DNA of 43,970 bases from an uncultured Clostridia bacterium. GTDB lineage: Bacteria; Bacillota; Clostridia; Oscillospirales; Ruminococcaceae. Below are positions 9,083 through 17,300 of the stretch, in pieces (the stretch's first letter is position 1; each line of letters starts with the position of its first letter). Position numbers and translations under genes: made by a program. Under the pieces are notes generated by a model. That model searched no databases. It saw only the letters and a list, made by a program, of their open reading frames with translations, and was not told the DNA's origin. Where the stretch lies: assembly GCA_947627905.1 (NCBI GenBank), contig CANQXX010000016.1:1-43970 (forward strand), written 5' to 3'.

Positions 9083-10252
9083 ATGAATACAATAGAAAAA
9101 TTCAATGAACGCGTTATGGGAACATACGGACGTTACCCGGTAGTTCTTGAAGGTGGAGAGGGACGTACCGCCGCAGACGAGAACGGGAAAAAATATATAG
9201 ATTTCGGCAGCGGCATAGGAGTAAATTCCTTGGGCTACTGCGACGATGAATGGGCAGACGCTGTTTGCAGACAGGCAAGAGCCATTCAGCATACTTCAAA
9301 CTATTATTATACAAAGATACAGGCGGACTTTGCTGCAAAAATTTCCGAAGTCACAGGCTATGAAAAGATGTTTTTCGGCAACAGCGGCGCGGAAGCAAAC
9401 GAGTGCGCTATAAAAATTGCAAGAAAATATTCTTTTGACAAGTACGGAAAAGATTCCAAACGCTATAATATAATAACCCTTGTGAACAGCTTTCACGGAA
9501 GAACTCTGGCAACCCTTTCCGCAACGGGTCAGGACGTTTTTCACAACTATTTTTTCCCGTTCCTCGAAGGCTTTATCAATGTTGAAGCAAACAATATCGA
9601 GGATCTGCACAACAAGATCGACGATACCGTCTGCGGCATAATGTTTGAGTTCATACAGGGTGAGGGCGGAGTAATGCCTCTTGAAAAGGAGTTTGTGGAC
9701 GAAATTTTCAGGATCTGTGCAGAAAAGGACATTCTCACCATTGCCGACGAGGTCCAGACGGGCGCAGGCAGAACGGGAGAATTTCTTACGTCGGAGCTGT
9801 TCGGAGTAAAGCCTGATATCACAACTCTTGCAAAAGGCGTTGCAGGAGGTGTTCCTATAGGGATATGCCTTGCAGGCGAAAAATGCGGGAACGTTCTTAC
9901 CGCCGGAACGCACGGCTCTACGTTCGGAGGAAATCCTCTTGCGTGCGCAGGAGGACTGGCGGTAGTGAACAGAGTGTCATCAAAAGAATTTCTTGACGAG
10001 GTAAAGGCAAAGGGCGGATATTTCAGGAAAAAGCTGCTTGAAATACCGGAAGTTGACGGCGTTGACGGAATGGGACTTATGATAGGCATACGCCTGAAAA
10101 CCAAACAAGCAGCCGATGTCTGCAAAGCCTGTCTTGATATGGGGCTTCTTACGCTGACGGCAAAGGCAAAGCTGAGACTTCTGCCGCCGCTCAACGTTAC
10201 ATATGAAGAAATAGATAAGGGAACGGAAATTATAAGGAGGGCGCTGAAATGA
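9083..10252 (+). CDS. argD: acetylornithine aminotransferase
   Basis: ArgD transfers an amino group from glutamate to N-acetylglutamate semialdehyde, giving N-acetylornithine; it is PLP-dependent and cytosolic. The 389-residue protein has the class-III aminotransferase core, including FFGNSGAEANE and DEVQTGAGRTG, and the PLP lysine Lys251 in TLAKGVAGG. GAAGGGAAGG precedes the ATG. Its stop overlaps the next gene's start, so the pair is translationally coupled. Confidence 0.95.
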   Translation: MNTIEKFNERVMGTYGRYPVVLEGGEGRTAADENGKKYIDFGSGIGVNSLGYCDDEWADAVCRQARAIQHTSNYYYTKIQADFAAKISEVTGYEKMFFGNSGAEANECAIKIARKYSFDKYGKDSKRYNIITLVNSFHGRTLATLSATGQDVFHNYFFPFLEGFINVEANNIEDLHNKIDDTVCGIMFEFIQGEGGVMPLEKEFVDEIFRICAEKDILTIADEVQTGAGRTGEFLTSELFGVKPDITTLAKGVAGGVPIGICLAGEKCGNVLTAGTHGSTFGGNPLACAGGLAVVNRVSSKEFLDEVKAKGGYFRKKLLEIPEVDGVDGMGLMIGIRLKTKQAADVCKACLDMGLLTLTAKAKLRLLPPLNVTYEEIDKGTEIIRRALK

Positions 10253-10977
10253 TGTATTATGAGAAATACGGAGAAGCGGAAAGCAAAACGATATTTTTTC
10301 TGCATGGAATGAATTTTGTTCATTGCTTTACAAAGCAGATACCACACTTTTCAAAGAATTATCAGGTCATCGTGCCGCATCTTCCCGGCTTCGGAAGAAG
10401 CAGCGACGCTGTTTTTTCCACAGAAACGGCAGTCAGTGAGATAGCCGAGCTTGCCGGAAGCATCGGCAGACCGGTCACTCTGGTGGGATTTTCTCTCGGC
10501 GCGCAGCTTTGTCTGCCGCTTATCTGTGAGCATACGGAGCTTTTTGACGGCGCTGTGATGATAAGCCCCTGGCTGATAAAAGAAGTTCCCGAAATAGAAA
10601 AGCTCATGAAGCAGCAGTCGGACAACGAAAAGAATATGCGCAGCGGAGCTGTCAGCATTTCCGTGGGACTTAACAGGGCGGAACGTCAGGAACACAAGGA
10701 ATACTGCAAAAACGTCAGCATGAAGTCCATCCTTGCGGCAGTAGATAACGGCATAACGTTTGACGCTTTTCCTAAGTATCCCGAAGTGGATAAACCTATC
10801 CTTGCCGTATGCGGAATGAAAGATCCGGTAAATATAAGAAAGTCAACAAGAATGCTCTCGCAGAAAAATCCGCACTGTTCCTATGATATGTGGGACGGCG
10901 CCGGACACAATATACCATACAAATTTGCTCCGAGATTAAACAAAACTATTGAAGAATTTATCGCAAAAATAAACTGA
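10249..10977 (+). CDS. alpha/beta hydrolase
   Basis: The 242-residue cytosolic protein has the oxyanion segment FFLHGMN near residue 20, a nucleophile elbow GFSLGAQ, an acid-bearing GMKDPV late in the chain, and a terminal GAGHNIPY that supplies the catalytic His. This is a complete Ser-Asp/His hydrolase. Start codons at 10249 and 10252 are adjacent; GGAGG at 10236-10240 serves either. It overlaps argD by 4 bases and precedes argF by 24 bases, so it is expressed as part of the arginine operon. Its substrate cannot be read from the sequence; an acyl- or amino-acid-ester role is only a guess. Confidence 0.8.
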   Translation: MMYYEKYGEAESKTIFFLHGMNFVHCFTKQIPHFSKNYQVIVPHLPGFGRSSDAVFSTETAVSEIAELAGSIGRPVTLVGFSLGAQLCLPLICEHTELFDGAVMISPWLIKEVPEIEKLMKQQSDNEKNMRSGAVSISVGLNRAERQEHKEYCKNVSMKSILAAVDNGITFDAFPKYPEVDKPILAVCGMKDPVNIRKSTRMLSQKNPHCSYDMWDGAGHNIPYKFAPRLNKTIEEFIAKIN

Positions 10978-11001
10978 TAACCGAAAGGAACTGATATAAA
11001 C

Positions 11002-11904
11002 ATGAAACATCTTCTTAAAATGCTCGATCTTTCCAAGGAGGAGATCATCGAGATACTCAATCTTGCCGATCAGCTCAAATATGAGCTGAAGCACAACATT
11101 CCCCATCCGCTTCTTCAGGGAAAATCACTGGGAATGATATTCCAGAAAGCGTCTACCCGTACAAGGGTATCCTTTGAAACAGGAATGTACCAGCTTGGCG
11201 GACACCCGCTGTTCCTGTCGGCGTCCGATCTCCAGATAGGACGGGGCGAGCCTGTTCAGGATACGGCAAGGGTGCTCTCCAGATATATTGACGGCATTAT
11301 GATCCGCACATTCGATCAGAAAGAAGTCGAGGATCTGGCGGAATTTGGCGGGATACCCGTAATAAACGGTCTTACTGATTTCTGTCACCCGTGTCAGGTG
11401 CTTGCAGACCTTATGACTATCCGTGAGTTCAAGGGACAGTTTGACGGTCTTAAAATGTGCTTTATCGGCGACGGCAACAATATGGCAAATTCGCTTATCG
11501 TAGGCGGTCTGAAAGTGGGAATGTCGGTTTCGGCGGCTTGTCCGGAGGGATACCGTCCCGATAAGAGAGTTCTTGATTTTGCAAAGGACTTTGACTGCTT
11601 TGAACTGACCGATTCTCCCGTAAAGGCTGCGGAAAATGCAGACGTTATATTTACCGACGTATGGGCTTCAATGGGTCAGGAGGGCGAAGCCGAAAAACGG
11701 CGCATAGCGTTCAAGGGATATCAGGTAAATGATGAGGTAATGGCTGCAGCAAAGCCGGACGCTATGGTGCAGCACTGCCTGCCTGCTCACCGTGAGGAAG
11801 AGATAACGGAAAAGGTATTTGAAGCGCACGCAAATGAGATATTCGAGGAAGCCGAAAACCGTCTCCATGCCCAGAAAGCCGTAATGGTAAAGCTCATGGC
11901 GTGA
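11002..11904 (+). CDS. argF: ornithine carbamoyltransferase
   Basis: ArgF makes citrulline from ornithine and carbamoyl phosphate and feeds ArgG. The 300-residue protein has the carbamoyl-phosphate loop STRTR at residues 51-55, the HPCQ segment, and the ornithine-side HCLPAHR. GAAAGGA precedes the start. The anabolic role is inferred from the biosynthetic cluster and the absence of arcA/arcC. Confidence 0.95.
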   Translation: MKHLLKMLDLSKEEIIEILNLADQLKYELKHNIPHPLLQGKSLGMIFQKASTRTRVSFETGMYQLGGHPLFLSASDLQIGRGEPVQDTARVLSRYIDGIMIRTFDQKEVEDLAEFGGIPVINGLTDFCHPCQVLADLMTIREFKGQFDGLKMCFIGDGNNMANSLIVGGLKVGMSVSAACPEGYRPDKRVLDFAKDFDCFELTDSPVKAAENADVIFTDVWASMGQEGEAEKRRIAFKGYQVNDEVMAAAKPDAMVQHCLPAHREEEITEKVFEAHANEIFEEAENRLHAQKAVMVKLMA

Positions 11905-12011
11905 TATCCGCCGAAAAAACGGAGCGTTTCCGATAACAAAAAATGCAGTCCCGGCATATAATGCACTGTACGGAACAAATCAATCCTGCCGTGCGAAAGG
12001 ACTGAATATAT

Positions 12012-12485
12012 TTGGCAAACGTTTCTGATAACAGGTGCAGTGTTTCGGTCACAGTAGAAGAGCTTTATACGATATGTCCCTGCTCTCCGAAATATTTTAC
12101 CGTTGAGATAAGAAATTCCAGCGGAGAGGTGGTTGCAAGAGGTCAGGTAGCAGGAGGAAATTCTGCTGTATTTTCACTTCCTTGCAACGGAACTTATGCT
12201 GTTACCGTAATAGGCGACGCTAATTCGTCTCCAAGATCGCAGACAAGGCGTGTAAAGTGCTGCTGCGGCGAGGCAAACGGATTAACATTCATATTTACAG
12301 TCTACGAGCCTATGTGCTCGCAGCCCATACCGCCCTGTCCGGATCGGTGCGATCCATGCGGCTGCGGAAACAGCGGCTGTTGTGATCCATGCAGCAGCTG
12401 CGGGGGAAATTCAGGCTGCGGGAACGGCTGTGACTGCTGTGAGAACGGCGAAGAGTGTTACGAGCTTACTATAAACCGCTGTTAA
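12012..12485 (+). CDS. cysteine-rich protein of unknown function
   Basis: The 157-residue product starts with a TTG codon preceded by AAAGGA about 11 bases upstream. The first 95 residues look like a small beta-rich domain (alternating hydrophobic strands, CxC and a CCC cluster). The last 60 residues are a low-complexity Gly/Cys/Asn/Pro tail with repeats such as DPCGCGNSGCC. About 22 of 157 residues are cysteine. No signal peptide or membrane segment is visible. Metal binding or a disulfide-cross-linked spore or cell-surface coat are possibilities; neither is shown. It stands alone between argF and the hflX leader. Confidence 0.65.
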   Translation: MANVSDNRCSVSVTVEELYTICPCSPKYFTVEIRNSSGEVVARGQVAGGNSAVFSLPCNGTYAVTVIGDANSSPRSQTRRVKCCCGEANGLTFIFTVYEPMCSQPIPPCPDRCDPCGCGNSGCCDPCSSCGGNSGCGNGCDCCENGEECYELTINRC

Positions 12486-12496
12486 AAAAGAAAAAC

Positions 12497-12525
12497 AGGA
12501 CCTCCGATATTCCGGAGGTCCTTGT
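12497..12525 (+). terminator. terminator of the Cys-rich gene
   Basis: AGGACCTCCG (12497-12506) pairs perfectly with 12513-12522 around a 6-base loop. The downstream T-run is short (TTGTTGT), so termination may be partial. It begins 12 bases after the stop. Confidence 0.65.
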
Positions 12526-12590
12526 TGTAATGCTGAAATTTAATGGTTATGTCATAATAAGAGTTGAGATATTAAATGTTTAACTCCAAG

Positions 12591-12658
12591 CACACCCGCC
12601 CCCTTGAGGGGCTACACGTTCAACCGGCTTACTATTTAAACTTACTTTGGGGGTGACA
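12591..12658 (-). repeat. dispersed palindromic repeat, copy B
   Basis: Read on the - strand, this has TGTCACCCCCAAAG first, then GTTCAACGTG, then CCCCTCAAGGGGGCGGGTG, the same order as copy A at 6382-6447. A GC-rich hairpin containing GCTTCCCCGC follows at 12663-12680, and a short GTTGAGA heptad lies at 12561-12568. Nothing coding is seen between 12526 and 12753. Confidence 0.7.
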
Positions 12659-12689
12659 TTGCCCGCGGGGGCTTCCCCGCAAAAATATC

Positions 12690-12718
12690 TTGACAAAAAA
12701 TAATTTTTGTATTATACT
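12690..12718 (+). promoter_or_regulatory. hflX leader promoter
   Basis: TTGACA (12690-12695) and TATACT (12713-12718) are separated by 17 bp. The hflX start lies about 190 bases downstream, leaving a long leader that holds a small open frame and a terminator. Confidence 0.8.
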
Positions 12719-12753
12719 TTATCATGTTATTGATTTTAAAGGAGGCGGAAAAA

Positions 12754-12822
12754 ATGTATATCACAGGTATTTTAGATCATCATTCTTATCGCATGGAGTC
12801 CGCCTGCTGTGTTTCCGTATAA
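12754..12822 (+). CDS. 22-residue leader peptide upstream of hflX
   Basis: A near-perfect AAAGGAGG (12738-12745), 8 bases before an ATG, starts a 22-codon frame whose product begins MYITGILDHHSY and ends ESACCVSV. It ends 20 bases before an intrinsic terminator. The ribosome binding site is among the best in the window, so translation is very likely. The position matches leader peptides that control ribosome-rescue and antibiotic-response genes by attenuation. The peptide's job is inferred from place, not from recognised sequence. Confidence 0.7.
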   Translation: MYITGILDHHSYRMESACCVSV

Positions 12823-12842
12823 AAGGAATATATGCAAATATG

Positions 12843-12867
12843 CGTCTCCGTACAGGAGACGTTTTTT
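12843..12867 (+). terminator. attenuator terminator in the hflX leader
   Basis: CGTCTCC (12843-12849) pairs with GGAGACG (12855-12861) around a 5-base loop, followed directly by six T residues. It lies between the leader promoter and hflX, so it would stop most transcripts before hflX unless disrupted. ATGGAG inside the leader frame (12793-12798) could pair with CTCCGT of the 5' arm as a weak alternative structure. Confidence 0.75.
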
Positions 12868-12910
12868 GTTTTTCGGAAACCTGACAGGCTTTTATCGGGG
12901 AGGAATTTAT

Positions 12911-14155
12911 ATGACAGATAATACGATTAATGAGATCACCCGCGCCGTTCTCGTTTCGGCGGATACGGGAGAATTTGACGCGGAACGCTCTCTTGACGAG
13001 CTTGAAGAGCTTTCCGCAACGGCAGGCGTGGAGGTTCTTGCGCGCGTTATACAAAAACGCCCTGCCTGCGACAGCGCCACGGTCATAGGCTCGGGACGGC
13101 TCGAACAGCTTGCCGAAGAAGCCGCCGCTCTTGACATAGATCTTATAATTTTCGACTGCGAACTTACCGCAAATCAGACGCGGAATATCGAAAAGATCCT
13201 TGATATAAGAGTAATAGACCGCACTACGCTTATTCTTGACATCTTTGCCCAGAGAGCCCGTTCCAGTGAGGGACGCTTGCAGGTGGAACTTGCCCAACAG
13301 AAATACCGCCTGCCGAGGCTTGCAGGTAAAGGCGTTGAGCTTTCCAGACTTGGCGGAGGAATAGGTACAAGAGGTCCCGGCGAATCTAAGCTCGAAACGG
13401 ACAAGCGCCACATCCGCCGCCGGATAGAAGCTCTTGAAGCGGAGCTTAAAGAACTCGAAAAACGCCGTGAGCTCCACCGCACAAGACGAAAAAAAGACAA
13501 TGTTCTTACCGCGGCTATCGTGGGATATACAAACGTGGGAAAATCCACGCTTCTTAACGCTCTTACCGACGCAGGCGTCCTTGCGGAAAACAAACTTTTT
13601 GCAACTCTGGACACCACTTCGCGAAGCCTTGAACTTCCCGACGGAAGAAGCGTGATGCTTATTGATACGGTAGGACTTATAAGGCGGCTCCCGCACGATC
13701 TGGTGGAAGCCTTTAAAAGCACCCTTGAGGAAGCCGCAAATTCCGACATCATAATCAATCTTATCGACATCAGCGCCGACGACGGCTACGAACAGTCGGA
13801 GGTCACGGCGGAAGTCCTGAAAGAGCTTGGCTGCGACGGTATACCTCGTATAGACGTGCTTAACAAATGCGACAAGCTGCCGGGGGCGGAAAATATCCGC
13901 TGCGATGAAAAGACCGTGAAGATTTCCGCAAAACAAGGAACGGGGCTTGACGATCTTCTTGAATGTATTGCAAGAAATCTTCCGGAAACCTCCGTAAAGG
14001 GGAAATTTTCTATACCATATGATAAAACAGGCCTTATTAATACTATCCGTATAGACGGAAAGATACTTTCGGAGGAATATTCTCCGGAGGGAACGCTCAT
14101 TGAAGCCATGGTAGACAAAAAGATCCTGCACCTTATCGAAGAATACAGGGTATGA
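12911..14155 (+). CDS. hflX: ribosome-associated GTPase HflX
   Basis: HflX binds the 50S subunit and splits stalled or idle ribosomes; relatives protect against heat and macrolide/lincosamide stress. The 414-residue protein has the N-terminal HflX domain (with DCELTANQTRNIE and RTTLILDIFAQRA), a coiled-coil linker around residues 165-195, and a G domain with P-loop GYTNVGKST at 205-213, DTVGLI and NKCD. GGAGG at 12899-12903 precedes ATG 12911; an upstream in-frame extension would run back through the attenuator, so it is rejected. Expression is probably controlled by the leader. Confidence 0.93.
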   Translation: MTDNTINEITRAVLVSADTGEFDAERSLDELEELSATAGVEVLARVIQKRPACDSATVIGSGRLEQLAEEAAALDIDLIIFDCELTANQTRNIEKILDIRVIDRTTLILDIFAQRARSSEGRLQVELAQQKYRLPRLAGKGVELSRLGGGIGTRGPGESKLETDKRHIRRRIEALEAELKELEKRRELHRTRRKKDNVLTAAIVGYTNVGKSTLLNALTDAGVLAENKLFATLDTTSRSLELPDGRSVMLIDTVGLIRRLPHDLVEAFKSTLEEAANSDIIINLIDISADDGYEQSEVTAEVLKELGCDGIPRIDVLNKCDKLPGAENIRCDEKTVKISAKQGTGLDDLLECIARNLPETSVKGKFSIPYDKTGLINTIRIDGKILSEEYSPEGTLIEAMVDKKILHLIEEYRV

Positions 14156-14171
14156 ATATCAGCAGACATCG

Positions 14172-14198
14172 GAGCCGGTGCTTTTCAAGTGCCGGCTC
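14172..14198 (+). terminator. possible hflX terminator
   Basis: A 10-bp stem with two G-T pairs (14172-14181 with 14189-14198) and a 7-base loop lies just after hflX. There is no T-run, so it may be a 3' stabilising hairpin instead. Confidence 0.35.
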
Positions 14199-14290
14199 TG
14201 CCTGTTAAGAAAGAATATGTTCTGTTTGTCAAATGCCGTAAACTTTCCTGTTTTTTAATACAAACTGCATATTTTTTACCCAAAAAATAC

Positions 14291-14319
14291 TTTACAACTT
14301 GATTTGTTTGTGATAAAAT
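14291..14319 (+). promoter_or_regulatory. nifJ promoter
   Basis: TTTACA (14291-14296), 17-bp spacer, TAAAAT (14314-14319). A second TATAAT at 14337-14342 is nearer the gene but lacks a -35. The gene's codon use suggests strong expression. Confidence 0.5.
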
Positions 14320-14380
14320 GTAATTAACGTATGTACTATAATAAAAGTCATACAAATTTGTTTTAGGAGGACTGTCCAAC

Positions 14381-17300
14381 ATGGCAAGACAAATGAAAAC
14401 CATGGACGGCAACAACGCTGCTGCATGGGTCTCCTACCCGTTCACAGACGTCGCTGCTATCTACCCCATTACCCCTTCCTCCGTTATGGCGGAGGTAACC
14501 GACCAGTGGGCTGCTAAGAACCAGAAAAACATTTTCGGTCAGCCTGTAAAGGTTGCCGAGATGCAGTCCGAAGCAGGCGCTGCAGGTACAGTACACGGCT
14601 CTCTTTCAGCAGGTGCGCTCACTACCACCTATACGGCTTCTCAGGGTCTGCTCCTGATGATCCCTAATATGTACAAGATCGCCGGCGAGCTTCTTCCCTG
14701 TGTAATTCACGTTTCCGCAAGATGCGTTGCTTCTCATGCGCTCAACATCTTCGGCGACCACTCGGACGTTTATGCGTGCCGTCAGACCGGTTTCGCAATG
14801 CTTTGTTCTTCCAACGTTCAGGAAGTTATGGATCTGGGTGCAGTTGCTCACCTTTCCACTATCAAGGGAAGAGTTCCTGTACTTCACTTCTTCGACGGCT
14901 TCCGTACTTCCCACGAGATTCAGAAGATCGAAGCATGGGATCAGAAAGACCTTGAAGATATGCTTGACAAGAAGGCTGCACAGGCTTTCAGAAACCGTTC
15001 GCTCAACCCTGAGCACCCTGTACTCCGCGGTACTGCTCAGAACGGTGATATCTTCTTCCAGGCTCGTGAGGCCTGCAACGAGTTCTATAACAAGTTCCCG
15101 GCTGTTGTTGAGGAATATATGAACAAGGTAAACAAGAAGATCGGTACAAACTACAAGCTCTTCAACTACTACGGAGCTCCCGATGCAGAACACATCATCA
15201 TCGCTATGGGTTCTGTATGCGATACTATTGCTGAAACTATCGACTACCTCTCCAGCAAGGAAGGCTGGAAGATCGGTCTTGTAAAAGTACGTCTTTACAG
15301 ACCTTTCTGCGCAGATAAGCTCATCGAAGCTATCCCTGATACCGTTAAGCAGATATCCGTTCTTGACAGAACAAAGGAACCCGGTTCAATGGGCGAGCCT
15401 CTCTATCTTGATGTTGTTGCCGCTCTCAAGGATTCCAAGTTCAAGGATGTTGTTATCGCAGGCGGACGTTACGGTCTCGGCTCAAAGGATACAACTCCCG
15501 ATCAGATCAAGGCTGTTTATCAGAACGATAAATACTTCAAGGGCGAAGATTACAAGCCCAGATTTACTATCGGCATTACCGACGACGTTACTCACCTTTC
15601 ACTTCCTACCGAAGGCAAGCTTGATACCGCTCCCGAGGGAACAGTTGCTTGTAAATTCTGGGGTCTCGGCTCTGACGGTACAGTCGGCGCAAACAAGAAC
15701 TCAATCAAGATCATCGGCGACCACACCGATATGTACGCTCAGGCATATTTTGCTTACGACTCCAAGAAGTCAGGCGGCGTAACGGTTTCTCACCTGAGAT
15801 TTGGTAAAACTCCTATCAAGTCCACATACCTTGTAAATATGGCTGACTTTGTTGCTTGCCACAATCAGTCCTATATCGACAAGTATGATATGGTACAGGA
15901 TATCAAGCCCGGCGGAACATTCCTCCTTAACTGCCAGTGGAGCAAGGACGAGGTAGAAAAGCACCTCCCCGGTCAGGTAAAGAGAACTATTGCTGAGAAC
16001 AATATCAAGTTCTACATCATCAACGGTGTTGATATCGCAAGAGAGATCGGTCTGGGCAATAAGACTTCCACAGTCCTCCAGTCCGCGTTCTTCAAACTTG
16101 CAAAGATCATTCCCGAAGCTGATGCTATCAAGTATATGAAAGAAAAGGCTCTTGCTTCTTTCGGCAAGAAGGGCGAAGATGTAGTAAACATGAACTACAA
16201 GGCTATCGACATGGGCGCTGACAGCGTTGTTGAGATAGAAGTTCCCGAAGCATGGAAGAAGTGCAAGGATACCAAAATGGGTATGCCTAAGGCCAAGGGC
16301 GACAGGAAAGACCTTGTTGATTACGTTAACAAGATCCAGATCCCCGTTAATGCACAAATGGGCGATTCACTCCCTGTTTCCGCATTCAAGAATATGCCGG
16401 ACGGCACATTCCCGCAGGGTTCTGCCGCTTATGAAAAGAGAGGTATCGCTGTAGATGTTCCCGCTTGGAACAGCGACAACTGTATCCAGTGTAACTTCTG
16501 CTCTTATGTTTGTCCTCACGCTGTTATCCGTCCTATCGTTATGACTGATGACGAGCTTGCAAAAGCTCCCGAGGGAACAAAGGGTCTGAAGATCGCAGGA
16601 CTTGACAAGATGAACTTCGTTATGACCGTTTCCGCTCTGGACTGCACAGGCTGCGGCTCATGCGCTAATGTTTGTCCCGGCAAGAAGGGCGAGAAGGCTC
16701 TTACCATGAAGTCTCTCGATTCCCAGATGGCAGCTCAGAACACATTTGCTTACGGTCAGACGCTTCCCGAAAAGCCAGAGATCCTCGAGAAATTCAAGGA
16801 AACTACAGTTAAGGGTTCACAGTTCAAGCAGCCGCTGCTTGAATTTTCCGGAGCTTGCGCAGGCTGCGGTGAAACACCTTACGCTAAACTGGTAACTCAG
16901 CTCTTCGGTGACAGAATGTTCATTGCCAATGCAACAGGATGCTCCTCTATCTGGGGCGGTTCAGCACCTTCAACTCCTTATACCGTAAATAAGGAAGGCA
17001 AGGGTCCTGCATGGGCTAACTCACTGTTCGAGGACAACGCAGAATACGGCTACGGTATGTTCCTTGCACAGAATACTCTTCGTCAGAGAGCAGTAGCTAA
17101 GCTCCTCGATATGCAGAAGAGCGCTAAGGGCGGACTTAAGACCGCTATTGAAAATTATCTTGCAACACTTAACGACGGCAATGCAAACAAGCCTGCTACA
17201 GCAGAGCTCATCAAGGCTCTTGAGGGCAGCAAGGCTGAGGCTGCGGCTGAAGTTCTGGAGCTCAAGGATTACCTCGGAAAGAAATCCATGTGGGTATTCG

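Noticed and set aside
9547-10347. Long - strand open frame opposite argD
   Set aside because: It is Ser/Pro-rich, spans two genes and shows no motif; argD on the other strand is certain.
12690-12884. 64-codon + strand frame across the hflX leader
   Set aside because: It starts inside the -35 element and has no ribosome binding site; the 22-codon frame in the same leader has a near-perfect one.
12761-14131. 456-codon open frame on the - strand opposite hflX
   Set aside because: It mirrors hflX codons, has no ribosome binding site and gives a low-complexity Phe/Lys/Arg-rich product; hflX itself has full motifs.
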